Below are positions 1 to 11,800 of a DNA stretch of 64,000 nucleotides, one piece after another. The notes below the pieces were generated by a model. That model saw only the letters and a list, made by a program, of their open reading frames with translations. It was not told where the DNA came from and did no database searches. Origin of the DNA: Lithospermum erythrorhizon (taxonomy: Eukaryota > Streptophyta > Magnoliopsida > Boraginales > Boraginaceae); contig JADFUC010002051.1 of NCBI GenBank assembly GCA_019722365.1, positions 372,001 to 436,000 on the forward strand, in the 5' to 3' direction. Position 1 is the first letter of the stretch, and every line of letters starts with the position of its first letter. Both the position numbers and the translations under genes were made by a program.

Positions 1-1281
1 ATACCCAACTAAAAACACAATCAAATTACGACATTAATACTTCATCAAATAGTCATACATGATATTATATTCATCAAAACAAATACAATTATATTCACTA
101 ATACTTGCATACCACCAGAAGGATAAGATATTTTTATATAATAAAATTATTATACGCATCGATACGGTATCGATAATATAATATCAAAAGTAATTTTTAT
201 TTTATATGACAATATGTATGCTATACAATCAGGTCATTTGTCCGGCATGTATTAGCAAAGACATTAATATCATCAGATAGTCATACACATTATATTCATC
301 AAACGTATACCATTACATTCAAGAAGTCATATATCAAAGATACTAACATCAAGCAATTATTGTAATAATCAAATCAAGTCATCTCCAAATCTATAACACC
401 CTACATGAAAATCATAACACTTGATTCACTTAATTCACACCTCAGTTCAAAGATCATCATACAAAAAACTACAATAAATTAATTTAACAAACAACCTCAA
501 AAAAATAATTACAAAAATAACAATAACATCTACTATCTATCAAGATCAAATTAAATAATGCGCGATATCCAAAGCATTCAACCATGTTTGTCAATTTCTA
601 AATGCGTATTTATTTCTTAAATTGAAAAAATCAACTGAATTAGTACTCTAATGGTTCAAAAAAAGTATCTGCTTCTATTTTGCTATTTTTCACCATTTTT
701 ATTCAATTTTTTTACAATTTTGGCCGATTATTGCCTTAACTTCGAAATTGCTTCAATGAGTTTTATTCTTACATATTTTTGGAAATTTGTGAGTTTTTTG
801 GGTTTAGGAAGTTTTAATGTTGGTATTAGTATTTAATAAAATATGTTTATCACAAAAAGGAAACTAATTAATTGAAGGATTAATATTAGCATTTAATGAA
901 AGATCTTCATTCATTACAAAAAGGAAACTAATTAATAACAGACATTATCAGCATATCCACCATGTTTAAAATGTAAGAGTAGATGATCTAATATTAACCT
1001 AAAATTGTTAATATGATATGTATGTTAATCAATTTCCAGAAATTTATTCAACAATCCAAAACAAAACAGACAAGTTTGTTACACAATTATTAAGAAGAAA
1101 GAAAAAACTCTCCAAAGGGTGTAAATCTTATGCATGGAACATTCAATCCTTTGAGGTTTGAGCTACAAGAGAAAACTTGACAATAGTACAAAATTGGAAA
1201 ATTTATCAAACCAGCACACTAGACACGATTGAGAACCCTTGATTATTTCTTGGCAAAAATTGGAAAATATATCATCATACA
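1..1281. other. AT-rich intergenic DNA
   Basis: I see no supported gene here. The short open frame at 651-836 is low-complexity (Phe/Leu-rich) and has no recognisable domain. A 20-bp direct repeat (ACAAAAAGGAAACTAATTAA) occurs near 852 and again near 916. The part near 1200-1281 is probably the 3' untranslated region of the minus-strand CEP gene. Confidence 0.5.
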
Positions 1282-1560
1282 TTAGTGTGACCCAGGTGGA
1301 CTTTCATGTCCCATTCCAGGGCTATGTCCGGGACTAGTTGGCCTGAATGCATCCGTTTCCATCTTCTTATACCGATTAAACACGACGCTATGAGATGATG
1401 GAGGCGGAGGGGCTTTGATCATAGACGAAGCCACAAGCGACGCCTGTGGAGGATGTAACAACTTTGATGCTCTTGTTGATGCTGCAAAATTGATTTGTTG
1501 AAGAAGGATCAAGAGTCCAAGATAGCAAGTAAGTCCATAGGCTACACGGTTATAGGCCAT
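1282..1560 (-). CDS. CEP: C-terminally encoded peptide (CEP) precursor
   Basis: This encodes a 92-residue secreted precursor of a plant CEP peptide hormone. CEPs are proteolytically released, proline-hydroxylated peptides perceived by leucine-rich-repeat receptor kinases and linked to nitrogen-demand and root signalling (family knowledge). In the sequence, residues about 1-28 form an N-terminal signal peptide with a hydrophobic run (YLGLLILL). A variable region follows with a run of four prolines. The CEP domain DAFRPTSPGHSPGMGH lies at residues 70-85, followed by a seven-residue tail ESPPGSH. The usual class I ending is SPGVGH or SPGIGH; here Met replaces Val/Ile. I chose the ATG at 1558-1560 because the frame extends upstream only by a non-ATG codon and the signal peptide begins naturally there. 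It is a single exon, as usual for the family. The call rests on the C-terminal motif and signal peptide; the rest is not conserved in CEPs. Confidence 0.9.
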   Translation of the reverse strand: MAYNRVAYGLTCYLGLLILLQQINFAASTRASKLLHPPQASLVASSMIKAPPPPSSHSVVFNRYKKMETDAFRPTSPGHSPGMGHESPPGSH

Positions 1561-1730
1561 TTCAGTCAATTATGTGAAAAGGGCTCACTTAGATTTGAAA
1601 TAATGATATTGAAAATATAAATTAATGAGCAACCTTAAACTTCTCGAATCAAATAAAAAGAGGGTTTTTAATCTTTGGCGTGTTTGAAAAAAATTGTAGT
1701 GAAATGTGATGCTTGCAATGGAGGAGGGTG

Positions 1731-1740
1731 CTATTTAAGC
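1731..1740 (-). promoter_or_regulatory. TATA-like box of the CEP gene
   Basis: Read on the minus strand, this is GCTTAAATAG, about 170 bp upstream of the CEP start codon. A 5' leader of roughly 140 nt would result from a start about 30 bp downstream. It is a weak TATA match, so the call is an inference from position. Confidence 0.35.
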
Positions 1741-1749
1741 CCATGTTAG

Positions 1750-3865
1750 TGAAGATTGTTATACTTGCACATGGTGATGTGATAATTAGAGATAATGATT
1801 TTTTTTTTGTAAAATGATAAAAGGAGCTAGAGTGACCATGGTAATATTTTCCATTTTTGGCAAGACTTCTTTTCTCGGACTCATTCCATTTAAGGATTCC
1901 TTAGTCGCAACTCACAACTACCCACTGATTTTTCTTCTTTATAGTAACAATAAACAAATAGCATATCGGCCGATCTAGATTAGACATCACAACGTTAACA
2001 AGCATAGGATTTAATAGATTTAATATTGACATGTTATTATTTGTACATCCGATAACATTGATTTGGTATGTTTGAACAATTTTGCTCCGAATGAAGGTCC
2101 TCTCCGAAGATTGAATATACTTGCACAATTTTGCAGTGTTACTTTTCATTATCTTTATACTTGTGATTCTACAAAATTTAACTTCTCAACAGGGAAATTG
2201 ATGATTATATTTAATTAATATAGGGAAAAGATGAATGCATCGCACACCGTTATTGCACAATTAAAGCGTCCCCTAATTACCCAATAACACGAACTCTCGT
2301 ATCGCATAATCCAAACTTCAACAGATAATCTTACGCCAATTTGGGACATGACAAATGTAGTTAGTGCTAAATAAACGACACAAAGATTTTACCTCATTCC
2401 CTTCAACGCTAAAAGGTGACATCCAAATCAGTCATGCATCCACTAATAACTCTGTGAAGAATTATTACGTGACTACTATCTTCAATTATAATGCTTTTCT
2501 TAGCGATTTAAAACTCTAATTACAAAGTTCTCACAAAGACTATTTTCTTATAATTCTAATATTCGAGCACACCATAATTAACCAAGAGACCCTCTATTTA
2601 TGCGCTTACAAGATATACTGTTTCTAAACCTAAACCTAATAAAAAACCCGGCCTAAAAGCCTCAAACCGCCAAATCAAGACACACCACGAATCCGTTGAG
2701 CAAGGTCGAATCTTGCACATCCTTTAACTTCTCCTTTAAATTTTTCTGGACACTTGTTCGGACTGGACCTAGTCCCCGACCTCCCCGCTTTTGAGGCTAA
2801 ATTTTTTCTTCATTTTCCAACACTCATCGAATGCTCGTCCCCCTCCCCACACCTCCCATGGAAACAGAGGCATCGAAATGAAACTTTTTTCTAAGTTGTT
2901 TTTATTGTTTTATCAATGTATTTTCTACTATTGTTGTTCTGTGGCGGGTATATATATAAATACGCGAAAATATTGGCTAGGACCCAACTTTTTTCTAAAA
3001 ATTTATCCTTTACTACTATTAAAGTAATGGGTGAGGCCTTTAAACAAGATTTTACAATTTTGAATATGTTTTAACTCATTATTTTACACGCTCAAATATA
3101 TTTGTATTCCTTATTAAACACTCATGTATGATTTGAATCCTCATTTTTTGACGCCTAAATGTTTTGAATTTTACACTCTCAAATATTTTTTGAACCCAAG
3201 TTTTGCACGCCCAAGCAAAACTTATTTCAATTGTTGATTCATATATTCGCTTACAAATTTATGTCTTGAAAACCTTTTATACAAAGGGTATAATAAAGGG
3301 CAAATAGATGGACTTGTATAGTTGTATATATAAGCATATATAAGCATGCTTTTATACTTAAACTTGGTTTTTTGCCCTGGGTGGCAATGTGACATAAAGA
3401 TTTTCTTACAAATAAAAAATGATGTGTAATAAACATAAGAGAATATTTGATCCTTGATTTAGTTGTCGGCCTCCAACTCACTAGTGGTGCATCTTTAGAT
3501 TGCACGGAGACCCGTGGAACGTTGTTTTATTAATTCTGATTATTTGGAAATCATGCTGGGCTCCTTTACTTTGGTTTTATTTTAAACAAAAGTGATTAAT
3601 TTGAGTAGTTGTAATAGTTTTTTCATAATATCTACCTAGATAAGTTTAATTAGTTATTTGTATACTTTAAAAACCATAATCAAATGGAACCTTATATCAA
3701 TAAGTAATGTAAAACTTGATTATATAAGAAACGAATTACTTATCATATACTCCCTACAAATTACTGATCATCATTGGCATAGATGACGACATCTATCTTG
3801 GTTGGGGCTTGGATTATTCATTTTCGTAGGAAGTACAATTACATTAGTACTACTCAGAAAAGATA
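1750..3865. other. AT-rich intergenic DNA
   Basis: No gene is supported. Short open frames (for example 1901-2149 minus, 2791-3027 plus and 3251-3505 minus) show no domain, and their amino-acid composition is that of translated AT-rich DNA. A CTAAACCTAAACCTAAT run near 2624 resembles telomere-type repeats but is only two units long. Confidence 0.5.
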
Positions 3866-4109
3866 AAGTACAACTATAGACATAGACAGAGTGTAAATGA
3901 AGGGTGCATATAATTCCACGTGAATTCTTCCGCGGCAAAGATTTTGTCTCATTTTACTTTTATCGAGTGTACGCAACATTCGTTCAATTGGATATCTAAA
4001 ACACACTGCATGCATTCAAATGTCTAATAAGTACACACTCGTGCTCTTAAAAAGTGGTTTAAAAGTGTATGAATTACACACGCAAAGTACTTCTGAGCCT
4101 ACATTACAT

Positions 4110-5480
4110 ACACTCATTAAAAAACTTATATATTTTGTTTCTAATTAATTTCGCGAAATATTTGGCAAGTATAATTATTAGAATATATACATGCAATGCG
4201 TGATCGTCAATCAAACTGGTATGGATCGCATACTGCCCAAAACGCAAGTATATAATAAATATTTTAGTTGTCCACTTTAAGATGTGCTCCACACACCGAA
4301 CATAATTTTACATATGTTATTTTATTTTATAAATATTAATTTGCTAAATTATCATTCTAATAATTAATATATTTTATTTGAGTAATTAATTTATGAAATT
4401 AATTGAGTGAGGTAATTATTAGAACATGCAGTTATAAATCAAGTACGTGGAATGTGCACTGGTTAAACAATTGAGCACACGGCTTGTTCACTCGTTAAAG
4501 CAACAGTGTATAATAAATATTTAAATTGTATTAATTTGAAGCGCTACGGCTTCCACACAATCGGACGTATTTTTGTATTTTCAAATTATTATCTTAATTT
4601 TAATGAATTATAATATTTTTATTAGTTATTTATATTTTTTTATTGTTTATCTTTGAAGATAATAATGTTAAATTGAATATTTATATTTTGTCAAATTTTC
4701 ATATTTATAATGTTAAAGTAATGTTCTTCATGTTTAGAATCTTATATATGGAGTTAGTTTTCATAAATTTAAGTATTTATGTAAATGTCTTATGTTTTTT
4801 TTATTTTAGAAACATTAATTAGTTAAATTATTGTACTAAATAATTAATATATTTTGTTTGAGTAATTAATTTGTTAAATTATTTGTGTTAGGTAATTATT
4901 AGAATATGTAATTATAAATCTGTTAACGTTGAACGGTAATGGTTAACAATCACACACGCCGTGTACCTCGTTAAAGAAAACCGCTGTATAATAAATACTT
5001 AATTGCGGTACTCCACAATAATCGCGTATTTTTATATTTTCAAATTATAATCTTAATTTTAATGAATTATAATATTTTTATTGAAGGTCTATATTATTAT
5101 TTTATTATTTATCTTTGAAGATAATAATATTAAATTGAATACTTATATATTATCAAATTTTCTATATTTATAATGCTAAAGTAATATTCACTATAGTTAG
5201 AATTTTATATATCGAGTTTGTTTTCATGAATTTAAGCATTAATGTAAATTAATTTTGTTATTTTTTTTGGTTCTATAAACATTAATTAGTTAAATTATTG
5301 TACTAAATACTCCGTAATTAATATATTTTATTTATAATTAATTTGTTAAATTATTTGTGTTAGGTAATTATTAGAATATGTAATTATAAATTCAAAGACG
5401 CCAAGTAATGTGTACTGCTAAACAATTGAGTACACGTCACAGACGCCCGTGAAAAGAGACACACGCTACATAATAATCAT
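4110..5480. repeat. Tandem repeat, unit about 460-485 bp
   Basis: The stretch beginning TTAAATTATTGTACTAAAT and running through TAATTAATATATTTT to GGTAATTATTAGAA recurs near 4340, 4827 and 5290, giving spacings of about 485 and 463 bp. A truncated earlier copy starts near 4110. Each unit continues through a TATAATAAATA segment, a TTTTCAAATTATNATCTTAATTTTA-type segment and a CTTATATATNGAG segment. The last unit breaks off near 5480. The second transposon copy at 51.9 kb keeps only one CTTATATATTGAG segment, so the array belongs to the transposon and has expanded, or been lost, in one copy. Confidence 0.75.
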
Positions 5481-5699
5481 ACTATGTCCACTGGCGCCAG
5501 CATTCGCACGCCGACGTATTTTCTCAGATTTTCATGTTAACTTTTATAAAATAACGATTAATTATTAACAACGAAAAAAGACAAAACATAATACTTAATA
5601 ATTTAAACATGTTCGACTACAAATATCCTCTAAATAAAATTAAAAACACCTACTATTATCCATAACATCATCATCCAAAAGATATACTATAACTAATAA

Positions 5700-7039
5700 A
5701 AACATCAAATGCCACGTCTAGTAAGCACTTCATAAGCCTCCTCACGCATCCTTAACTCCCCTGACAACTCTTCTTGGTCAGTCATCTCCATTCTATCATG
5801 GGATACACGACGAGCGTAATTCTTTGCCAATCCGCAAATTATAATTATATTTCGTTTGTAGTATCTAAATTTGTTGTAAATTGAACATTCAAGCAGTGTA
5901 AATATACCATGCACTATGTAGAGAATCGGGTGGCCTGAGGAGCTACTGAACATTTGAGGAGCGCCCTCATAAGTCGGATACTAATCCACATGGTTACGAC
6001 TCATAATAATAAATATAGCGATCAAGATTTGTTAGTCAATGACAGTTGGTAATCAATTCTTCCCGCGAAGGAGCGCTGCGTTTGTTGATCCTACGTGGCA
6101 TCACGATCGCCATATATCTTCTTGTACGACTGCATATGCGTAAACACAAGTACCGGCATTTATACACATCCCCGGAATACGACGCCTGGACCGTCGGGTG
6201 ACTCGATCAGCATATATGTTTTATCAACTTCACATGATACATCCGCGATAGCAATGCACACCGAATCATCTTTCACTAGACCGTAAAGAGTCCTTCTTAC
6301 CTCAACATAGAAAATTTAATATATTTTAGAAAAACTATAATTTCATTATTGGTTATTTAAGAAAGAAAAACTCATAAAACCTACATCATAATGTTATTTA
6401 CATCAAGTCAGTGTCATCATTCAACTTCTTCCTATACATAATCACATCAAACTAATCATTCCGCGCCATGACTGGGAGTGTTCACTCCATCTTCTGCTTC
6501 CAGGCGGCTCCACATTTTCCATCCCATGTACCACGCCACTGAATGCTGAAATGGTCAGGAAAGTACTCATATCTATGCCTGTAAGTCGTTAAAATTTAGT
6601 ATAATGGATCAGTTCAAATGAATTAAGTAATATCAAATGGACAAGTTTTAAGACTCAAGACTAATTTGTAATTATACACATAAATTACCTCTAACAATGT
6701 CAAACATCTCCGCAATCGCTTCACAAAGGGCCTCGATGCTATTCCTAGTCCTACGGCATAAAAAGTGCGAGAGTGCCTACCCTCCGCATACGGGACACCC
6801 GTGAAATGAGGTCAATCGAACAAAGCGAGATAACCCAATGTGCAAAAGCCACCACCACCAGATTTGATTACACATAAAGTGCATCCCAGCAGATAAGCGA
6901 GATAACAAGATGCACGCTGTATCGGAGTCAATAGCGAGGGATCTTTAGCAATGTCATATAGACGACCCAACAAGATGCTCATAACGTCATCACCAATATG
7001 GTCTAAAAGAACAGGATCTACATCTACTTTGGGACGCAT
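5700..7039 (-). pseudogene. Possible plant mobile domain (PMD/MAIN-like) gene remnant
   Basis: Minus-strand frames appear in order. Positions 7039-6812 encode a 75-residue stretch ending in YLAYLLGC..., then GGGGF and LGYLALFD, which resembles the PMD core where a helix precedes a short 'LALF/LTLF' segment. Further downstream, frames near 6790-6700 (SHFLCRRTRNSIEAL), 6590-6480 (YEYFPDHFSIQWR) and 6280-6100 (HVKLIKHICYADR) could be later parts of the same protein, broken by frameshifts and at least one possible intron. The frame at 5953-5705 ends the series. It is transcribed away from the OTU-like gene. PMD genes are often carried by plant MULEs, but the match is by eye only, and another transposon protein is possible. 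Confidence 0.35.
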
Positions 7040-7239
7040 TTACAATGCCTATAGAACAATCTAATCCCCATATTTTGCTCCAAACGCAATTTAGCCCCTC
7101 AAGTTTGGCAGAATAACGGATTCCATTTAAGCATGGAATGAATCCCAAAATGCTCCACTTCACTACAATCTTAAAATTATTTAAGTCAATTAAGGAAGCG
7201 TTACATCCAGAGTTTGCAAATGTTTCAGTGCCGGAAGCC

Positions 7240-7926
7240 ATTTCAAATGATGGTTCAAAAACAGCCCAGCCTTATCATCAAGCCGGGATTGAAACAAGAC
7301 CGGCACAAATTATGAAGTTTCAACATCATCACCTTCCACTCGCATCATTAATCAAGGCTATCCCACCTGTCCCATGTCAATTCGATCAAATTCAAATGCT
7401 TCACTATTTGAGCCCCTTCTACTCCTACACCCTAAACTCCTAAATACTTCCACCATCATCTCCCTAACATTAATGGTGAGTTTCAAGTCTACTGCGGGTA
7501 CGATCGGGGGGGCGGGTCGCGCAGGGCTGAGTATTCAACTTGCTTCTCTACTACTTTTTGGCACAAGATCGATTTGCTACGCTTCATTATCCCATTTGTT
7601 CATGGGATTCAATGACGGAAAAAGATGGAAATCATACAGATAGAAAAGAAAGACTCCAAACTTCGCTGGGTAATAAGAATGAGTGGTATCGAGCCGAGAA
7701 CCGAGTGTGTGTCTTTGTAGCTAATGCAACATCGGCCCTTTACGATAATATATTACTCAGATAGATATAACTACTTTGATAACTAAAATTGCCTACTATG
7801 GTGACGAATGTGCCCCTTTAGACAATCAACAGATGTCCTTACCGTATAATACACGTGCTATTGCTACAGTACAATATTATGTTTGTCTCATATGGACTAC
7901 AGTGTCAGAATTAGACAAGTCTCCCT
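7240..7926 (+). pseudogene. OTU-like cysteine protease gene of the transposon, 5' part (copy 1)
   Basis: Broken plus-strand frames here correspond, base by base in order, to the minus-strand sequence 51808-51240 of the second copy. Recognisable pieces are FDQIQML (near 7381), an HGFND-like segment (near 7600), NKNEWYR (near 7675) and YYGDECAPLDN (near 7794), followed by YNTRAIATVQYYVCLIWTT. These are the positions at which plant OTU-type proteins carry the catalytic Asp-Gly-Asn-Cys neighbourhood, an Asn-Glu-Trp segment, and a 'W.. ..IA.RYN..VV.LS' segment. The reading frame changes several times. The gene is interrupted at 7926 by the copia element and resumes after 16537. It is non-functional as it stands. 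Confidence 0.5.
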
Positions 7927-8878
7927 TGTTAGAAATCGTAGTATTTCGATTTCTATAATTACGCCTCGTCAAGTAACAACTCGTCAGAATAATTCATTTA
8001 CTAGTTTTAGTTAAACGAGATTACTCAAACCAAGTTGTTCAATAAATTGTAATTGTAAAATTAAATGGAACTCAATTTATAATATCAAGGTTACGCGAGA
8101 TTGTTGTATCTCTTATACATAACCGATATAATAATCATAATGGTCAATTATATTATTATACTTGATAATATTATTCACTCCGTAAGGTCATTTATTATTG
8201 CCAATGACGCTGAGTTATATTTCATGTATGGAATTAAATCGACATTGTTAAATCGGGAGTTGATTAAATCAACGAGGTACCTAATCGAGAGCTTTATATC
8301 GATAATGTAAATACAAATCGACAAAATCGAATCAATTAAATTGCTATTTCAATCACGGTTTAACGAGTGGGAAGCTTATTAGATCTAAGTTACTTACTGC
8401 TTAGTACGTTAGTTAACGGCTTAACGAAAGTTAACTATTTATCAACCGAGTCGCCTATTCTGACCAAACCAAAAGCGGACTATATATGGAAAATAAATCT
8501 AAAAACCCAAGCACTTTCATTTCATCCTCTCCCTAAAAGATTTCCCGCCGCCTCCTCCCTCTCTCTCCTTTTGGTTTTTGGAGTCAAAGTTTTGACTTCA
8601 AATTGCCCAATCGCTTCGAGAGATTCTAACAGTCCAATAAAGACGATTCAACCGCCTTCAAAAGGACTAACCGAGGCATTTCACTCTGAGGCGCTGGTGG
8701 ATTCAACAGAGGATTCTACGGGAGATTGAAAGTTCATCATTCTCACGCTGCTTGTAAGTAATTTCGTATTCATACGTGTATGAATTATATCGCATGTTTT
8801 TCAGACTACATATACATTTATTCGATTCGTTGCATTTGCTTATATTTGTTACGTAATGTGTTTCGTAATTTTCCAACA
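7927..8878 (+). repeat. 5' LTR of the copia element
   Basis: It pairs with 15580-16532. Shared landmarks in order are ATTTCTATAATTA, TTTTAGTTAAAYGAGATTAC, AATAATCATAATGGTCAATT, TATCGATAATGTAAA and TTCATCCTCTCCCTAAAAGA. A TATA box (TATATATGG, 8481-8489) lies about 560 bp into the LTR and probably marks the U3 promoter, with the start of transcription near 8510. The LTR ends CCAACA at 8878. Confidence 0.9.
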
Positions 8879-8893
8879 CCCATCAGCGAGCAC
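8879..8893 (+). other. Degenerate primer binding site
   Basis: Directly after the 5' LTR the sequence is CCCATCAGCGAGCACG. This resembles the plant initiator-Met tRNA site TGGTATCAGAGC with substitutions and one inserted base. Position supports the call more than identity does. Confidence 0.45.
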
Positions 8894-11800
8894 GTTTTGC
8901 TTGTATAATTTCAATTACATTTATATATAATTTATTATATAAACACATTTTATATCATTTTCATATTATATATTCTTGACCATGAATATATGTTAGAAAA
9001 AATTGATTCATGAAATTTAATATGTTCTATATAATCGTTTTCAAGTCTGTATCATATTATTAATTTTACGACTAATTTAGATTTCTTAAGCCATGAATCG
9101 AAGGGTTTTAAAACATATTTTGATTAAAATCTAAAGTTTTATTATATGTGAGGCATTTAAAATATTCTAAAAATACCACCAAATTTTGTTTGCATTTCGT
9201 AGGGACCGTAAGATCTCCGAAATTTTTTATAATTTTTGATCAGGTGTCCTAAAAGTTTCTTTATACTCTCGAACGCTTATCAGATAATTAATTTTTGTAA
9301 ATTGCTTTAAAATTAATTGAAACATTTAAGAAAATCAGGTGAAATGTTCAAGAAAATTTAAGAATTTTTTGGATATGCTTAGCGCCTTCAAATAATTTTT
9401 TTCCACATTTGAATTAAATCAAAAACGAATTTTGTGAAATGGAGGCTATCCTCCGTGGCGCTGTTCGTGCTAAACGGACGTTTCCGCCACTCAATGGAAA
9501 GCCGGTCGTCTATCGCGTTTTTCATCGGATTTTCTTGTTACAACCTTCTAATCCGCTTTTAAAATGATTAATTTCGCTTTTTGTATTTATTATCATTTAT
9601 TGCTATGATAATTGTAATTATCAATTTTAATGATAATAAGTTTAATTCAATAATCATTTTCATTATTTATCCTTTATAAATATATTTATTTCGAGATATA
9701 ATCATGTAACAATTCAACTTCAAATATAATAATATGTTTAGATAAAAACTGCTTAGTTTTATATTATTATATTTATAAGAATGATTATCAGAATAATTAT
9801 TTTTATTGTATAAATGAAATAATTATTGTAATAACTATTGAACACAAAATATATATGTGTGTTTATTAATGCATTTTAATAATATATATATTTCATGAAT
9901 GTAATTATGAGAATCAATTTTGAATTAATTTTCCTATCACATTTAAATTATATATTTATGTGATTGATTTTTTATTTGTATAATCAAAAATGGAAAGTTC
10001 CTATATGATTGTTAATCAGGTATTTGAAATTTGAATTGATGAGAAGTTTTATCTCAACCTCATAATTAGTGTTTATTGCATTTTATTATATAATTGATTG
10101 CGTATTTATTGCATATTAAGTACATATTTATTATGTATTAATGACGTATTTATTTCATACTTAATAGCATTAAACTCATTTAATGACATTCATGAGTCAT
10201 TTAATCCGTACCATTTAATATATATTAAATGCATAGTTTATGTGTTTCAATTTTATTATATATTGTAACGGGTACGGAGGCGGATATACTGACATTTACC
10301 TAGTTAGAGTTGAAATACTGGCCTCACAACTGCTTACCTATCAGACACAAACCCCACGACTCATTTTATTTTTTTATTTTATTTTACCCACAACCTCGCT
10401 ACAATACCTTTTAGTCAAGTTAGTAACAACGTATAATCAAGGAGGCATCGAAAAATGGCGCTCCACCACGCCATCCTCAAGTTTCAAAGTCAAGCACATA
10501 AAGATCGCATCATGTCATTGCATTAGGTTTATTATTTAATATTTTAGGTCATATCATATATCTCCTAAATGTGTATTATTTATTTCATTTTTCATGACGC
10601 ATATTACTGAAAGACGCATTTCATATAACATGTTAAATATTTAATCAAATAACATGAATCTCACTCATAAAATTTACACTGTGGACAAACCAATTTTAAA
10701 GTTTTGAAACTTATCATTATCACCGGCACACCGCACGGCGCCAAGACCGATATCATGACGTAGTATGGCAAACGGATCATGCTGAATCGATTTCCACTAA
10801 CGCCAAGGGCTTTCGTGATGATCATTCCAACTAATAAGTTGGTTTATTGGTCTCTAACCCATGATTTCCACTCAATCGTCATGCTCCTAAGGATACACTC
10901 CGTTAGGGTAGCATCCTATAGGTACGCTTAGTAACACAAGAGTTATATTGTGTTTATATAATTGCTAGTTAACCTACTACTATTGCTGCTTTTCAAAATG
11001 TATGCACAGCCCGCTTGAAACTAAGATAGTAGATTCGTGATACTAATACATTTTGTGAGATTTTTAGTATCGTATTATTTATAATTTATTTTGTAAGTGT
11101 TTAACATGATGATTGCCAAATCAAGTTGTCATTTCATATACTTATTCTTTTAAATTCAAATGACCGGCTCTAACCCACCTGTAAACTCGCTTTCCTAAGC
11201 TACACTTTAAGGTTGCAAGCTCAACAACTCAAACTTTGATTTGTGGTCTCGAAATGAGGGATCGTTTCTCAAAAGCGTGAGAGAACAGAGTACGCTGCTT
11301 GAACACCAGGTCCCATCCACCAAACGGCTCGCCACCATCAGTGGTGCCGGAAGCCACAAAAGACAAAGCCTCATGTATGTCCAATGTCTTATGCTTAGCC
11401 AATACGGAACCTCGTATTCCAAACTCGCCTCGGTAAGTAAAGCATATGACATGCATCAAAGAACTGGCCGAGTTATTTCGGTGTGCCGAAGCTGTAAATG
11501 ATGATATGACACTGCCTCAAGGCCTACCGAGCAAATACCGAACGGACAGCCGCGAGCCCACATGTCATTAAAATGATAGTTTCGTCGAATGACTCCAATG
11601 TTTTGGGCTCCGTAAGCTGAAGAATCGGGTCAGACTCCATCCCAAAGTCCCTCCCAGAAGTTCTCTCGCCTTGTCATAAACTTCAACATGCATAAGTTCG
11701 AGTTATCTCTAAACGAACTGCATAAGATGATCACGAATGCTGAGACAAATCTGGGGAAGACTAAGACTCGCTTTTTCGTGGTCCAAAAACAAGAGGAAAT

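Noticed and set aside
651..836. Phe/Leu-rich open frame on the plus strand
   Set aside because: It is low-complexity, lacks any domain and lies in AT-rich intergenic DNA; best explained by chance.
2620..2640. Telomere-like CTAAACCTAAACCTAAT run
   Set aside because: Only about two imperfect units; far too short for an interstitial telomere array.
6095..6286. Plus-strand frame of 63 residues
   Set aside because: It overlaps the minus-strand mobile-domain-like series and has no domain; it is probably a shadow.
11207..11501. Three overlapping frames on both strands
   Set aside because: They lie in the decayed internal region of the copia element and show no independent protein signature.
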